The translations under genes were made by a program, and so were the position numbers. A stretch of DNA of 64,000 bases from Kribbella monticola (GTDB taxonomy: Bacteria; Actinomycetota; Actinomycetes; Propionibacteriales; Kribbellaceae). Of the stretch, positions 47,996 to 55,527 are shown piece after piece. The first letter of the stretch is position 1; the number at the start of each line of letters is the position of its first letter. The DNA is taken from positions 186,001 through 250,000 of the forward strand of contig NZ_QFXK01000031.1 in NCBI RefSeq assembly GCF_003261635.1. Direction: 5' to 3'. The notes beneath the pieces were generated by a model, which saw nothing but the letters and a program-made list of their open reading frames with translations, ran no database searches and was not told where the DNA came from.

Positions 47996-49281
47996 GCCTT
48001 GAACACTTTCTCGGCCGCTGCTTGCCAGTCCTTCAGGATCTGGTCGATCTGGTCAGGCTTGTCGAGGAACTTGGTGAGGGCGGCGTCGGCGGTGGGCTGG
48101 AGGGCGTCGCTGGAGTCGCGGTTGAAGAACTGGGTGAGTTCCTTCGCGTCTTGAACCATGGCTTTGCCCTTACGGACCAGCGGCGTGTCGGCGGCCTTGC
48201 CATCCGGGTTCGCCGGGATCACCGTGCCGGAGGAGTTCTTGACGTAGATCTCCTGCGCCTCGGCGGTGGCGACCCAGGCCAGGAACTTCTTCACCGCCTC
48301 GGGGTCCTTCGCCTTCTTGCTGGCGAAGAAGCCGTCGGTCGGCGCCTCCTCGGCGACCGGGACCGACGGGTCGATGATCGGGAACTGGAAGAAGTCGATG
48401 TCGTCGAGCGCGTCCTTGGGCGCGGAGTCGGCGAAGAAGGTGCCGATCAGGAACATGCCGGTCTTGCCACCGAGCAGGGCCGACGTCGCCTCCTGGAACG
48501 GGAACGACTTGCCCTTCGGATCGAAGTACGGCAAGGCCTCCTTCCACTTGGTGAAGACCGCCTTGACCTTCGGGTCGTCGAAGCGGCCCTCGCCGGCCAG
48601 CAACTGGCGGTGAAACGGCGCGCCGTTGATCCGGATGTTCAAGTAGTCGAACCAGGCCGACGCGACCCACGGGGTGTCGCCCAGACCGATGCCGATCGGC
48701 GGCACGCCCTTGCTCTGAATCGTCTTGCAGACGGCGAGGAACTCCGCCCAGGTCTTCGGCGGCGTGACGCCCCACTTGGCGAAGTTCGACTTGCGGTAGA
48801 ACATGCCCCACCAGTAGTAGTTGGTCGGCACGAAGATCTTCTGCCCGTTCTCGCCGGTGGACAGCTTCTGCATCGACTCCGGGTAGTTCTGCATCCCGTC
48901 CCACACGCTGCTCACGTCCAGCAGCAGGTCCTTCTTGGCGTACGAGTTCGCCACCGAGCCGGCGTACCAGGTGTAGACGTCCGGCGGGTTGGCCGAGGTC
49001 AGGTACGTCGGCAGCTGGGTGCGGAAGATCTCCGCGGCGACGGTGTTCAGCTTCACCTTGCCGCCGGTCTTGCCATAGGCCTCGACCAGCTTCTCCATCG
49101 CGGCTTTCGCCTGCTCCGCGGAGAGATTGGACTGTAGCGACAGCTCACCGCTCGCGCTCCCGCTACTGCCGCTGCTGTTGCTGTTGGTGGTCGAGGTCGC
49201 GCAGCCCGGGACCAGGGCCGCGGCCCCGAGCATCCCGAGCCCCTTGAGGAACGTGCGCCGATCAGCTGCCAGACCTGCCAT
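47992..49281 (-). CDS. Sugar-binding lipoprotein, family 1, probable Tat substrate
   Basis: 429 residues. The N-terminus combines a twin-arginine motif (DRRTFLKGLGML) with a lipobox (LVPGC) near residue 25, then a Ser/Gly/Asn linker and an SBP_bac_1 fold (TWAEFLAVCKTIQSKG; FASKKAKDPEAVKKFLAW). AGGAG lies 7 bases before the ATG at 49281; longer in-frame starts would run into the divergent gene. The operon context predicts an alpha-galactoside ligand such as melibiose or raffinose. Confidence 0.92.
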   Translation of the reverse strand: MAGLAADRRTFLKGLGMLGAAALVPGCATSTTNSNSSGSSGSASGELSLQSNLSAEQAKAAMEKLVEAYGKTGGKVKLNTVAAEIFRTQLPTYLTSANPPDVYTWYAGSVANSYAKKDLLLDVSSVWDGMQNYPESMQKLSTGENGQKIFVPTNYYWWGMFYRKSNFAKWGVTPPKTWAEFLAVCKTIQSKGVPPIGIGLGDTPWVASAWFDYLNIRINGAPFHRQLLAGEGRFDDPKVKAVFTKWKEALPYFDPKGKSFPFQEATSALLGGKTGMFLIGTFFADSAPKDALDDIDFFQFPIIDPSVPVAEEAPTDGFFASKKAKDPEAVKKFLAWVATAEAQEIYVKNSSGTVIPANPDGKAADTPLVRKGKAMVQDAKELTQFFNRDSSDALQPTADAALTKFLDKPDQIDQILKDWQAAAEKVFKA

Positions 49282-49393
49282 GCCCGTACTCCTGAGCTCT
49301 CGCGGCACGGTCGGGATCCGCCGTGCCAGTCGATTGAGTGGTTCGTTCTGCGGAGGATCTTGCAGCCGCGTCGTCGGGCATGTCAATATTAAT

Positions 49394-49406
49394 TCGTAAA
49401 TTACGA
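49394..49406. promoter_or_regulatory. Perfect palindrome in the divergent galactoside/galactonate control region
   Basis: TCGTAAATTACGA is a perfect 6-1-6 palindrome in an AT-rich segment (49385-49411) that stands out in this high-GC DNA. A TTGACA (minus strand, 49381-49386) and a TTGACG (plus strand, 49416-49421) flank it, so a bound protein could block both directions. The nearby FCD-type GntR protein is the best candidate ligand, as FCD operators often follow a TNGT...ACNA pattern. Confidence 0.55.
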
Positions 49407-49498
49407 GCAAATCGCTTGACGTGACAGACCGGTCACGATCAACTGGTGCCTCGTTCATCGTTGGAGACGTTGGATCGATCGAGACGTGGAGGCTTCCG

Positions 49499-50221
49499 TT
49501 GCGGCTTGCTGAGCGGGTGATCGTGGTGACCGGGGCGTCCACCGGTATCGGCGCTGCCTGCGTGCAGCGCCTGCTGGACGAGGGCGCCTCGGTCGTGCAG
49601 ATCGACCTTCAGCCGTGCAAGGAGATCGCCGGCCGGTCGATCGCAGTACTGGGTGATGTCGCCTCTCCCGACACGTGGGCAGAGGCGTTGTCCCGCGGCC
49701 GCGACGAACTCGGGCCGATCGACGGACTCGTCAGCAACGCGTACATGGTCGATGTCCGGCCCGCGCACGAACTCCCACCGAGCTCCTGGCAACGCCAACT
49801 CGACGTCAACCTCACCGCCACGTTCCTCGGCTTTCAGACCTTGTACTTCGACCTGGCCGCGACCGGCGGTTCCGTTGTACTGGTGTCGTCGGTGCACGCC
49901 CTGGCCGGGATCCCGGGCCACCCCGCTTATGCGGCCACCAAGGGGGCACTGGTAGCTCTCGGCCGGCAACTCGCAGTCGAGTACGGCGGATCGATCCGGG
50001 TGAACACGGTGCTTCCGGGCCCGGTCGACACCGCCGCGTGGGACCGTGTCTCGCCGGAAGGGAAACAACAGAGTGCTCAGGCGACCGCTGTCGGGCGACT
50101 CGGCCGACCGGACGAGGTGGCCGCGGCCGTCGCGTTCCTGCTGTCGGACGAGGCCTCGTTCGTCACGGCGGCCAGTCTCGTCGTCGACGGCGGCTGGTCC
50201 GCAGTGAAGGACTCGGCATGA
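49499..50221 (+). CDS. SDR dehydrogenase, probable D-galactose 1-dehydrogenase
   Basis: 240 residues. Cofactor loop VTGASTGIGAA, catalytic Ser in LVSSVHAL and YAATK for Tyr/Lys. The usual NNAG reads VSNAY, a departure. TTG at 49499 is chosen because GGAGG lies 6 bases upstream and the protein then begins RLAERVIVVTG as family members do; GTG at 49421 is also in frame but overlaps the putative promoter. First gene of a galactonate-type catabolic operon, so oxidation of galactose to galactonolactone is the expected role; other aldoses cannot be excluded. Confidence 0.82.
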   Translation: MRLAERVIVVTGASTGIGAACVQRLLDEGASVVQIDLQPCKEIAGRSIAVLGDVASPDTWAEALSRGRDELGPIDGLVSNAYMVDVRPAHELPPSSWQRQLDVNLTATFLGFQTLYFDLAATGGSVVLVSSVHALAGIPGHPAYAATKGALVALGRQLAVEYGGSIRVNTVLPGPVDTAAWDRVSPEGKQQSAQATAVGRLGRPDEVAAAVAFLLSDEASFVTAASLVVDGGWSAVKDSA

Positions 50222-50267
50222 CCGGACTTAGTTCAGGACTTGTATCGAGAGGGATGGGGAGTTGCCG

Positions 50268-50975
50268 GTGACGGGGATTCAGCGCGGGATGTCCCGGGGT
50301 TTGCACGGGCAGATCGTCGAGGTGATGGCGCAGCGGATCCTGTCGGGCCAGATCCCGCAGGGCGCGACCATCAACGTGGTCGAACTGCAGGCAGATCTCG
50401 GCGTCAGCCTGACCGCCGTCCGGGAGGCACTCAAAGTACTGACCGCCAAGGGACTCGTGGACGCGCGGCAGAAGCGCGGCACTTTCGTTCGCCCACGGTC
50501 CGACTGGAACCTGCTCGACGCGGACATGATCCGCTGGCACTTCGACGACGACGTCCGCCCGGAGTTGCTCGAGGAGTTGCACGAGGTGCGAGGCATCGTC
50601 GAACCGGCTGCCGCCCGGCTGGCCGCAGTACGGGCTGAAGAGGCGCACCTCCAGGCTTTGGACACCGCGCTCGCCGCCATGTCGTCCGCGACGAACGACC
50701 TGGCTGCGGCGGAAGCGGATGTCGCGTTCCACAAAGCCCTGCTGGCCGCCACCGGCAACGAGCTGCTGACCAAGATGGAGGTCATCATGGAGACCGGCCT
50801 GGCCGGTCGCGACCGCTTAGTTCATCGGGTGAAGCCCTCCGACGACCCGGTGCCCAGTCACCGGCGAGTAGTGGACGCGGTCCGCGCGCACGATCCCGAA
50901 GGCGCTGAGCTGGCGATGCGCGAGCTGCTGGCGAAGGCAGCCGAGGATCTCTCGGACGTCCGGGGCCGCAAGTGA
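50268..50975 (+). CDS. GntR family regulator, FCD subfamily (DgoR-like)
   Basis: 235 residues. Winged HTH (about 8-75: RILSGQIPQGATINVVELQA, LTAVREALKVLTAKGLV) and an FCD domain (about 95-225) with the usual Asp/His metal ligands (EVRGIVEPAAARL; FHKALLAATGN; SHRRVVDAV). GGGGAG is 6 bases before GTG 50268; TTG at 50262 is too close to it. The gene sits inside the catabolic operon, as dgoR does in enterobacteria, and probably senses galactonate or KDGal. Confidence 0.88.
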   Translation: MTGIQRGMSRGLHGQIVEVMAQRILSGQIPQGATINVVELQADLGVSLTAVREALKVLTAKGLVDARQKRGTFVRPRSDWNLLDADMIRWHFDDDVRPELLEELHEVRGIVEPAAARLAAVRAEEAHLQALDTALAAMSSATNDLAAAEADVAFHKALLAATGNELLTKMEVIMETGLAGRDRLVHRVKPSDDPVPSHRRVVDAVRAHDPEGAELAMRELLAKAAEDLSDVRGRK

Positions 50976-52117
50976 AGATCGAGCGGATCGAGACGTTCCT
51001 GGTTCCACCGCGCTGGCTGTTCTGCCGGATCGAGACCAGCGACGGCGTCGTCGGCTGGGGCGAACCAGTGGTCGAAGGCCGCGCGGAGGTGGTCCGGACG
51101 GCGATCGAGACCCTGTCGGAGTACCTGATCGGGCAGGACCCGCTACAGATCGAGCGGCACTGGCAGATCCTGTCGAAGGGTGGCTTCTACCGCGGCGGTC
51201 CCGTGCTGAGCAGCGCGGTGGCGGGGCTCGATCATGCGTTGTGGGACATCGCGGGCAAGGTCTACGGCGCACCGGTTTCGTCGCTGCTCGGCGGCCGCGT
51301 GCGCGATCGCGTCCGGGTGTACGCGTGGGTCGGCGGTGACGAGCCGGCCGAGGTCGCGGACCAGGTCGCCGCCCAGATCGCGGGTGGCATGACAGCGGTC
51401 AAGATGAACGCCATGGGGCGGATCCAGCCGTCTCCCTCGCTGGGTGAGATCAACGCGATCGTCTCCCGGCTCGAGGCCGCACGATCGGTGCTCGGCGACT
51501 CCCGCGATGTCGCGATCGACTTGCACGGCCGTGTGGGCGTGGCCGCGGCGCGACGAATCCTGCATGCGGTCGAGCCCCTGCATCCGCTGTTCGTCGAGGA
51601 GCCGGTACTGCCGGAGCATCAGCGCCACCTGCCGGAGGTCGTCGCCAGCTCGACCGTTCCGGTGGCGCTGGGCGAGCGGCTCTACCACCGGTCGGACTTC
51701 GTCCCGGCGCTGGAGGCCGGGGTCGCCGTGGTCCAGCCGGATGTCTCGCATGCGGGCGGGATCTCGGAGTTGCGGCGGATCGCAGTACTGGCTGAGACGC
51801 ACGGCGCGTTGCTGGCGCCGCATTGCCCGCTCGGTCCGATCTCGCTGGCGGCCAGCCTCCAGGTCTCGTTCGCGACGCCGAACTTCCTGATCCAGGAGCA
51901 GAGCCGCGGGATCCATTACCACACGGGCAGCGACCTCACGTCGTACGTGGCCGACCCGGCGCCGTTCACCTGGGTGGACGGGCACGCGGAGTGGAATCCC
52001 CTTCCTGGCTTGGGGATCACGGTCGACGAGGACGCCGTCCGCGCCGCCGACAAGATCGGGCACACGTGGCGGAACCCGGTTTGGACACACGAGGACGGAT
52101 CCTTCGCGGAATGGTGA
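50972..52117 (+). CDS. dgoD: D-galactonate dehydratase (enolase superfamily)
   Basis: 381 residues, close in length to E. coli DgoD and similar from end to end. It opens KIERIETFLVPPRWLF, has WGEPVVEGRA and GFYRGGPVL, and ends RNPVWTHEDGSFAEW, all DgoD hallmarks. Metal ligands Asp183, Glu209 and Glu235 and catalytic His185 (AIDLHGRVG) and His284 (APHCPLGP) fall at essentially the DgoD positions. It dehydrates D-galactonate to 2-keto-3-deoxygalactonate. The GTG start overlaps the GntR stop by four bases. Confidence 0.93.
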   Translation: MKIERIETFLVPPRWLFCRIETSDGVVGWGEPVVEGRAEVVRTAIETLSEYLIGQDPLQIERHWQILSKGGFYRGGPVLSSAVAGLDHALWDIAGKVYGAPVSSLLGGRVRDRVRVYAWVGGDEPAEVADQVAAQIAGGMTAVKMNAMGRIQPSPSLGEINAIVSRLEAARSVLGDSRDVAIDLHGRVGVAAARRILHAVEPLHPLFVEEPVLPEHQRHLPEVVASSTVPVALGERLYHRSDFVPALEAGVAVVQPDVSHAGGISELRRIAVLAETHGALLAPHCPLGPISLAASLQVSFATPNFLIQEQSRGIHYHTGSDLTSYVADPAPFTWVDGHAEWNPLPGLGITVDEDAVRAADKIGHTWRNPVWTHEDGSFAEW

Positions 52118-52965
52118 CAGAGCTTCCCCTTCCAGCCAACGAGGTCGCGGTCGACCTGGACGACGGCGGGCGCTGGACCTCGCTGTTCCTGGGCGGCCGC
52201 GAATGGTTGTGGGCGGCACCCTTTTCAGGGTCGCGGACGGGACGTACGTCGTACGTCGATGTCGGCGGGCTGGACGAGTGTTTCCCGACCGTCCGCGGCG
52301 TCCCCGACCACGGCGGACTGTGGAACCAGCCGTGGGGTTCGCTCGATGAGGACGAGGACTGGGACGTCGTCCAGTACGGTGAAGCGGTGCTTCTCCGCCG
52401 TTTCAACGGCGGTGAAACCCCTGCAGAGATCACCGAAACTGGCGCCATCTGGGCCGACTACCGGCTCGTCGCCCCCACCGGCTATCGCTTCACCTGGACG
52501 GCCCACGCCCTACTGGACTGCGGTGTCGGCACAACTCTGATCGCTCCCGCGGGCACCACCTGCAGGCTTTACCCAGAGGCTGCGCGTTGGGTACAGACTC
52601 CTTGGCCTTCAACCCCGTGGATGGAGGCGAGCTGGCCATCGCCGGCTGGGATCGAACTGGAGACCTACGGGCCGACGGACGGTTCGGCGGTCGGCGCTGT
52701 GCTGGTGGATCTCCCGACGATCTCGGTGCGAGACGGCGACAACGAGCTGACCTTCTCGCTCAGTTGCCCAGGGCAACCGACGTCGGTCGCCGTGTGGCGG
52801 AACCTCGGCGGGTTCCCCGAGCGTGCGCCGTACCGGAGCCTCGGGGTGGAGCCGATGCTCGGCCGCGTCTTCGACCTCGCCGACGCCGGCCCGGACGACG
52901 CGGCAACGGTACCCGAATCAGGTGAGCTGACCTGGCGACTCGTGCTCTCCGCCAGGCGCCTCTGA
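52111..52965 (+). CDS. Aldose 1-epimerase (galactose mutarotase)-like protein
   Basis: 284 residues from ATG 52111 (GTG at 52114 makes a GTGA overlap and is equally possible). Beta-sandwich mutarotase-like sequence: substrate loop DECFPTVRG, PDHGGLWNQPW with the candidate catalytic His, and C-terminal WRNLGGFPERAPYRSLGVEP with a conserved-type Glu. GH27 and GH36 retain configuration and release alpha-galactose, whereas galactose dehydrogenases usually take the beta anomer, so a mutarotase fits here. A lactonase-like role cannot be excluded, as no lactonase gene is seen. Confidence 0.8.
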   Translation: MVTELPLPANEVAVDLDDGGRWTSLFLGGREWLWAAPFSGSRTGRTSYVDVGGLDECFPTVRGVPDHGGLWNQPWGSLDEDEDWDVVQYGEAVLLRRFNGGETPAEITETGAIWADYRLVAPTGYRFTWTAHALLDCGVGTTLIAPAGTTCRLYPEAARWVQTPWPSTPWMEASWPSPAGIELETYGPTDGSAVGAVLVDLPTISVRDGDNELTFSLSCPGQPTSVAVWRNLGGFPERAPYRSLGVEPMLGRVFDLADAGPDDAATVPESGELTWRLVLSARRL

Positions 52966-53019
52966 AACGCTGGACATGCTGTGGAGTCAGCTACGGTGAA
53001 AACGTCGAAGGGGAATGTC

Positions 53020-53643
53020 ATGGACCTGTTGGCCGCACTCAGCCGGCGGAAGGTGCTGGCGATCATCCGCGCGGACGGGCCCGATCGGGCGCTGGAGTGC
53101 GTCCGGACCCTGGTCGGCGCCGGGATCACCGCGCTCGAGGTGTCGCTCACGACACCTGGCGCCGCCGAGGCGATCGCGAAGGCTCGCTCGGAGTTCGACC
53201 TTTCGGTGCTGATCGGTGCGGGTACCGTCGTCACCGCTGCGCAGGCCGATGAGATCGCGGCCGCCGGAGCGGGCTTCACCGTGACCCCGGCGATCACCCG
53301 CGGTGCCCATCGCAGTGTCGAGCTGGGCCTGCCACTTCTGTGCGGTGCCCTGACCCCGACCGAGGTGATCACGGCTCTCGACGCGGGTGCGCTCGCGGTG
53401 AAGATCTTCCCCGCCAAACTCCACGGCCCGGGCTACCTCCGCGAACTCCGCGCCCCACTCCCCAACGCGCCGCTGATCGCGGTCGGCGGCGTCGACGCCG
53501 CCACCGCTCCGCAGTACCTCGCAGCAGGGGCCTTCGCGGTCGGCATCGGCTCTCCTCTCCTGGGCGACGCGGGCACTGGAGGCTCGCAGTCCGACCTTGC
53601 TGGGCGGGCCGCCACCTTCCTGGCAGCGGTGAGCGATGCCTGA
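53020..53643 (+). CDS. dgoA: 2-Keto-3-deoxy-6-phosphogalactonate aldolase (KDPG/KDPGal family)
   Basis: 207 residues, class I aldolase of the Eda/DgoA family. The Glu-bearing strand is ALEVSLTTP, the GAGTVVT strand is present, and the Schiff-base Lys is in AVKIFPA. The phosphate site is VGGVDAATA. GAAGGGG before ATG 53020 sets the start. It cleaves KDPGal to pyruvate and glyceraldehyde-3-phosphate. KDPG specificity is equally possible from sequence; the galactonate choice rests on the adjacent DgoD. Overlaps the kinase gene by 8 bases. Confidence 0.9.
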   Translation: MDLLAALSRRKVLAIIRADGPDRALECVRTLVGAGITALEVSLTTPGAAEAIAKARSEFDLSVLIGAGTVVTAAQADEIAAAGAGFTVTPAITRGAHRSVELGLPLLCGALTPTEVITALDAGALAVKIFPAKLHGPGYLRELRAPLPNAPLIAVGGVDAATAPQYLAAGAFAVGIGSPLLGDAGTGGSQSDLAGRAATFLAAVSDA

Positions 53644-54568
53644 CGTTCTCACGCTCGGCGAGGCGATGGTGTCGATCCGCTCGAAGACGGCGCTGAGGAT
53701 GGGCGGCGAGGCGCATCTGTCCGTCGCGGGGTCCGAGAGCAACGTGGCGATCGGGCTCGCGCGACTCGGGCATCAGGCTGCCTGGATAGGTGCTGTGGGC
53801 AACGACGAACCAGGGCGGCTGATCCAGCGGACGTTGCGCGCCGAAGGGGTCGACACCCGGTACCTGCGTTTCTCCGACGAGTCCTTCACCGGCTTCATCG
53901 CCTTCGACCAGCCGGCCCACGACATCACTCGGGTGAGCTACCACCGCCGCGGATCGGCCGGCTCGACTCTGACTGCCGCGGAATGCCTTGCAGCCCTGGA
54001 AGAAACCCGACCGCGGTTGCTGCACGTCACCGGGATCACGCCCGCGTTGTCCGACGAGGCCGGCGCCGCGACGCTGTCCGCAGTACGGGCTGCTGCTTCC
54101 GGCGGCGTTCATGTTTCGTTCGACGTCAACTATCGCGGGCGTCTGTGGTCGCGTGCGGACGCTGCCGTCGTACTGCGCGAACTCCTGCCCCACGTCGACA
54201 CCGTGTTCGCCTCGGACGACGAGCTCGACCTTCTCACCGATGCCAGCGATCCGGTCACCGAACTTCTTGCCTCGGTCAACGAGGTCGTCGTCACCGCCGG
54301 CGGGAAAGGCGCGTGGTCTCATACGAACGCCGGGACGATCCACCAGCCGGCCCTGCCGGTAACTGTCGTCGACAGCATCGGCGCAGGCGACGCGTTCGTC
54401 TCCGGCTATCTCTCCGGGACCCTCGACGAGTTGCCCACCTCCGCCCGCCTCGACCGTGCGACGGCCAGCGGCGCCTTCTGCGTCGGCGCTTTCGGCGACT
54501 GGGAGTCGCTCCCAACCCGCGAAGAACTCAGCCTGCTGGCGCAGTCGCACGGCACCGCCCTGCGCTGA
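53636..54568 (+). CDS. PfkB family sugar kinase, probable 2-keto-3-deoxygalactonate kinase
   Basis: 310 residues, ribokinase fold. N-terminal LTLGEAMVSIRSK and GSESNVAIGLARLG (PfkB motif 1), then the catalytic/anion-hole motif DSIGAGDAFVSGYL (motif 2, Asp base). It resembles the KdgK group. E. coli DgoK is of a different fold, so this would be a non-orthologous replacement acting on KDGal. Its start lies inside the aldolase gene, implying coupled translation. Confidence 0.88.
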   Translation: MPDVLTLGEAMVSIRSKTALRMGGEAHLSVAGSESNVAIGLARLGHQAAWIGAVGNDEPGRLIQRTLRAEGVDTRYLRFSDESFTGFIAFDQPAHDITRVSYHRRGSAGSTLTAAECLAALEETRPRLLHVTGITPALSDEAGAATLSAVRAAASGGVHVSFDVNYRGRLWSRADAAVVLRELLPHVDTVFASDDELDLLTDASDPVTELLASVNEVVVTAGGKGAWSHTNAGTIHQPALPVTVVDSIGAGDAFVSGYLSGTLDELPTSARLDRATASGAFCVGAFGDWESLPTREELSLLAQSHGTALR

Positions 54569-54766
54569 CGAACGCGGCCGCCACGCGACGACGAGACGCC
54601 CGGCGACGCGGCGACGCGGCAGTCGGGCGACACGCGGCAGTCGGCGACAGGCGGCGACCTCTTCCGCAGCTCGCCACGCCACCCGAGTTGCCATCGGCGA
54701 CCTGGAACCGCCGCCTGAGAAGGTTATTCAGTGGCGGCCGGGTGGCGGAATTGGGAAGGTGAGGCG

Positions 54767-55522
54767 GTGACCGTCTTCGTGAAGCGGCGTGAGCTCGCCG
54801 CAGCAGGGTCGATCGCCGAGGCCCTGGACATCTTCGGTTCCGAGATCCGCTTCTACCGCGAGATCGCACCGGTCATCGGCATCCGGGTGCCGAACTGCTA
54901 TCGCGCCGACGAGACCGCAGAGGGCACCTTGCTGGAACTGGAGGATCTGTCAGCCTGGACACCTGGGGCCGCCCCGGAAGCGGCGGCGTACACGCTGCGC
55001 CTGCTCCATTCCCGCTGGGAAGGCGAGGCCGTTCGGCGCTGGCCATGGCTCCGGCCGGTCGGCGCAGCCGTCGACCTGGTCGGACGCCTGTACGACGAAA
55101 CGTGGCCGCGCCTCGCCGACCTTCCCCCCGCGGTCCAGGTTGTCGGCGAACGACTGGTCGGCAACGTCACCGCCGCCGAGCGCCAGCTCCTCGACGCCGG
55201 TCCGCTGACCTTGGTCCACGGCGACGCCTCAGCCCAGAACCTCCGCACCAGCCCCACCGGCGAAGTCGCCCTCCTCGACTGGGAGGACGTCTCCGCAGCC
55301 CCCGGCATCCTCGACCTCGGCTGGTTCCTTCTCAGCTCGGTCGATCCCGACGACTGGCCCGCCACCATCGCGGCGTACGGCCACGACAGCGGTCTCCACG
55401 AGGTACTGCCGTCCCTCATCGTGCAGGGTCTACTGTCCCTCGCCGACCACTCCCCCGACTCCCCGGAGGCCGAGGCTTGGCGGCACCGTCTCGACGCCGC
55501 CGCCAAGCGCCTCGAGAGCTGA
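54767..55522 (+). CDS. APH-like phosphotransferase, N-terminus possibly incomplete
   Basis: 251 residues from GTG 54767. Catalytic loop LVHGDASAQNL and metal site LLDWEDVSAAPG are intact, with ALDIFGSEIRFYREIAP in the N-lobe. The N-lobe is short: the usual first strands and glycine loop are missing. A glycine-rich peptide (QWRPGGGIGKV) is encoded just upstream in another frame and stops at 54768-54770, so a frameshift is conceivable. GTG or an upstream in-frame start at 54731 could be used. Substrate unknown; not obviously part of the galactonate pathway. Confidence 0.75.
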   Translation: MTVFVKRRELAAAGSIAEALDIFGSEIRFYREIAPVIGIRVPNCYRADETAEGTLLELEDLSAWTPGAAPEAAAYTLRLLHSRWEGEAVRRWPWLRPVGAAVDLVGRLYDETWPRLADLPPAVQVVGERLVGNVTAAERQLLDAGPLTLVHGDASAQNLRTSPTGEVALLDWEDVSAAPGILDLGWFLLSSVDPDDWPATIAAYGHDSGLHEVLPSLIVQGLLSLADHSPDSPEAEAWRHRLDAAAKRLES

Positions 55523-55527
55523 CCGGA

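Noticed and set aside
49421..49498. GTG 49421 as the SDR start
   Set aside because: It overlaps the TTGACG element and lacks a ribosome site, while TTG 49499 has GGAGG at ideal spacing and a family-like N-terminus.
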